A stretch of DNA of 64,000 nucleotides. It comes from Leucobacter muris. Its GTDB lineage: Bacteria > Actinomycetota > Actinomycetes > Actinomycetales > Microbacteriaceae. Each line of letters begins with the position of its first letter. Position 1 is the stretch's first letter. Location: assembly GCF_004028235.1 (NCBI RefSeq), contig NZ_CP035037.1, forward strand, positions 2,046,001 through 2,110,000. The letters are read 5' to 3'. The notes below the pieces were generated by a model, which was not told the DNA's origin, ran no database searches, and saw only the letters and a list, made by a program, of their open reading frames with translations. Positions 62,715 through 64,000 of this stretch are shown piece by piece. The translations under genes and the position numbers were made by a program.

Positions 62715-62860
62715 GGCCTCTCTCTGCTGCGGGGTCGGGTGGTACGGGGTCGGGTGGTGCGGGGTTGTACGGGGCGCGCAGGCGGGCGGGTGCGCGGGCG
62801 GCGGATCCGGGCCGCCGCTCACCGAGCGGGACCGGGGATCCGGGATCGGGGATCCGGGGT
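62715..62860. other. Repetitive gap between ABC ATPase and nitrilase genes
   Basis: The 156-bp gap holds imperfect direct repeats GGTCGGGTGGTACGGG (about 62735-62768) and GGGATCCGGGATC-like motifs (about 62831-62862), plus GGCGGC-GGATCCGG-GCCGCC (about 62799-62818) that could fold as a hairpin. No gene is seen. Confidence 0.5.
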
Positions 62861-62867
62861 CGGCGGA

Positions 62868-63968
62868 TCAGCGGATCACGATCCGGGCGTCCTCGGGCCG
62901 CCACCCGATGCGCAGCTCCTCGCCGACCGCGAGCCCGGGCAGGTCGCGCTCCTTCACGAGGCTCGGCAGCGACACCTTGATGGTGCGGCCGCTGACCGCG
63001 AGATGCACGTGCCACTCCTCGCCCAGGAAGGTGAGCGTCTCGACGGTGCCGGGCACGCCGTCGCCGCCGCGGCGCACGTCGATGCGCTCGGGCCGCAGCA
63101 GCAGCAGCGTCGCCGCCTGTTCGCGGTGCACGTCCTCGGCGAGCACACCGGGCAGCACGCCGACGCCCTCGAGCACCGCCCCCACCTCCTGGCCGGCCGC
63201 GCCGGCCGGCACGGTCACGTCGAGCAGGTTGCAGCTGCCGATGAAGCCCGCCACGAAGCGGGTCTCGGGCCGGTTGTAGATGTCTTCCGGCCCCGCGACC
63301 TGCTGCACGACGCCCTCGGACATCACGGCGATCCGATCCGACATCGTGAGCGCCTCCTCCTGGTCGTGCGTCACGTAGATGAACGTGATGCCGACCTCGC
63401 GCTGCATGCGCTTCAGCTCGTACTGCATCTCCTTGCGGAGCTGCTGGTCGAGCGCGCCGAGCGGCTCGTCGAGCAGCACCACCTTGGGGCCGGAGACCAC
63501 GGCGCGCGCGAGGGCCACGCGCTGCCGCTGACCGCCCGAGAGCTGGTCCGGCTTCCGGTCCCCGAGGTGGGCGAGCTTCACGAGCTCCAGCGCCTCCCGT
63601 GCCCGGCGGTCGGCCTCGGCCTTGGGCACGCGGCGCACCCTGAGCTCGAAGACCACGTTGTCGAACACGGTGAGGTGCGGGAAGAGCGCGTAGCTCTGGA
63701 ACAGCATGTTGAGATCGTGGTTGCGCGTCGGCACGTCCGTCACGTCGGCCCCGCCCAGCCGCACCCGGCCGCCGCTCGGCGTCTCGAATCCGGTGATCAT
63801 GCGCATGAGCGTGGTCTTGCCGCACCCGGAGGGGCCGAGGATCGAGAAGAACTCGTTCTCGCGGATCTCGAGGTCGAGCGGGTGCATGGCGAGGTGCTCC
63901 CCGAAGCTCTTCGAGAGGCCCTCGATCTCGACGGCCGGTGCAGTGGTGGTCGTGGTCTGCGTATTCAT
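62868..63968 (-). CDS. ABC transporter ATP-binding protein (PotA-like, spermidine/putrescine type)
   Basis: The 366-aa ATPase shows GPSGCGKTTLMRMITG (Walker A), the Q-loop FQSYALFPHL, LSGGQRQRVALARAVV (signature), VVLLDEPLGALD (Walker B) and the H-loop YVTHDQEEA. A C-terminal TOBE-type domain (about 240-366; LRPERIDVRRG, VSLPSLVKERD) is typical of PotA/MalK/FbpC. Permeases and binding protein are presumably upstream, outside the window. Substrate could be a polyamine, amide or iron; the nitrilase-RraA-BKACE genes downstream favour a nitrogen compound (inference). Confidence 0.92.
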   Translation of the reverse strand: MNTQTTTTTAPAVEIEGLSKSFGEHLAMHPLDLEIRENEFFSILGPSGCGKTTLMRMITGFETPSGGRVRLGGADVTDVPTRNHDLNMLFQSYALFPHLTVFDNVVFELRVRRVPKAEADRRAREALELVKLAHLGDRKPDQLSGGQRQRVALARAVVSGPKVVLLDEPLGALDQQLRKEMQYELKRMQREVGITFIYVTHDQEEALTMSDRIAVMSEGVVQQVAGPEDIYNRPETRFVAGFIGSCNLLDVTVPAGAAGQEVGAVLEGVGVLPGVLAEDVHREQAATLLLLRPERIDVRRGGDGVPGTVETLTFLGEEWHVHLAVSGRTIKVSLPSLVKERDLPGLAVGEELRIGWRPEDARIVIR

Positions 63969-64000
63969 GATCCCAATCGCTGTTCGCTCGGAGCTGTCGC

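Noticed and set aside
60139..63825. Very long open frame on the minus strand (about 1228 codons) under the catabolic operon
   Set aside because: It is an Arg/Ala/Gly-rich out-of-frame shadow of the ABC, nitrilase, RraA and BKACE genes, which have clear motifs.

Overview
This 64-kb window is chromosomal DNA from a very GC-rich actinobacterium, most likely a member of the Microbacteriaceae such as Leucobacter (inferred from gene content and style; no marker gene was compared). Supporting signs are short ATGA/GTGA overlaps between co-directional genes, frequent GTG starts, many leaderless-looking promoters (TANNNT 6-7 nt before the start codon), LxxTG-type sorting signals and decaprenyl-phospho-sugar genes. 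There is one tRNA gene (Gln, CUG), no rRNA, no insertion sequence, no prophage and no CRISPR array.

Layout. 1-7.6 kb: a partial membrane protein, a class II glutamine amidotransferase, DUF488 and DUF2945 proteins, a FadR-type regulator, then leuA behind a leucine leader peptide and attenuator, and a large LuxR/MalT-type regulator. 7.8-11.7 kb: a surface-anchored subtilisin-like protein, Dps behind an iron-box-like site, and a SIP-domain protein. 11.8-14.7 kb: two cation diffusion facilitators and a lipoprotein in one operon, abutting tRNA-Gln. 14.8-20.8 kb: an Orn/Lys/Arg-type decarboxylase, amino-acid permease and universal stress protein operon with a divergent LysR regulator. 20.8-22.9 kb: cdd, ppx/gppA and deoC. 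23-32.4 kb: a cell-envelope glycan locus (BcsB-like protein, GT39-like mannosyl/arabinosyl-type transferase, MshEN-GT2 glycosyltransferase, DprE2-like, DprE1-like, GtrA, UbiA/DPPR synthase) containing three homopolymer frameshifts. 32.4-36.6 kb: a Ski2-like helicase and a DUF2130 protein. 36.7-42.9 kb: old yellow enzyme, AlkZ-like glycosylase, Na+/H+ antiporter, aldR and ald. 43-53 kb: a peptide/nickel-type ABC transporter of the KPN_01854 type with a fused CMD-AhpD protein, divergent from a flavoprotein and a short-chain dehydrogenase. 53-60 kb: a hypothetical protein, an aminotransferase, a RecB-nuclease/helicase fusion and two AsnC regulators. 60.4-64 kb: a catabolic operon (PotA-like ATPase, nitrilase-family hydrolase, RraA-like, BKACE).

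The most notable points are the leuA leader (15 codons with four consecutive Leu codons followed by a perfect 11-bp stem), the glycan locus with a two-motif MshEN domain fused to a processive GT2 and three separate mono-nucleotide-run frameshifts, an in-frame TGA that interrupts a translationally coupled ABC permease gene, and several well-formed candidate operators. Positions and motifs were read directly from the sequence; functional statements rest on family knowledge, and no database search was run.
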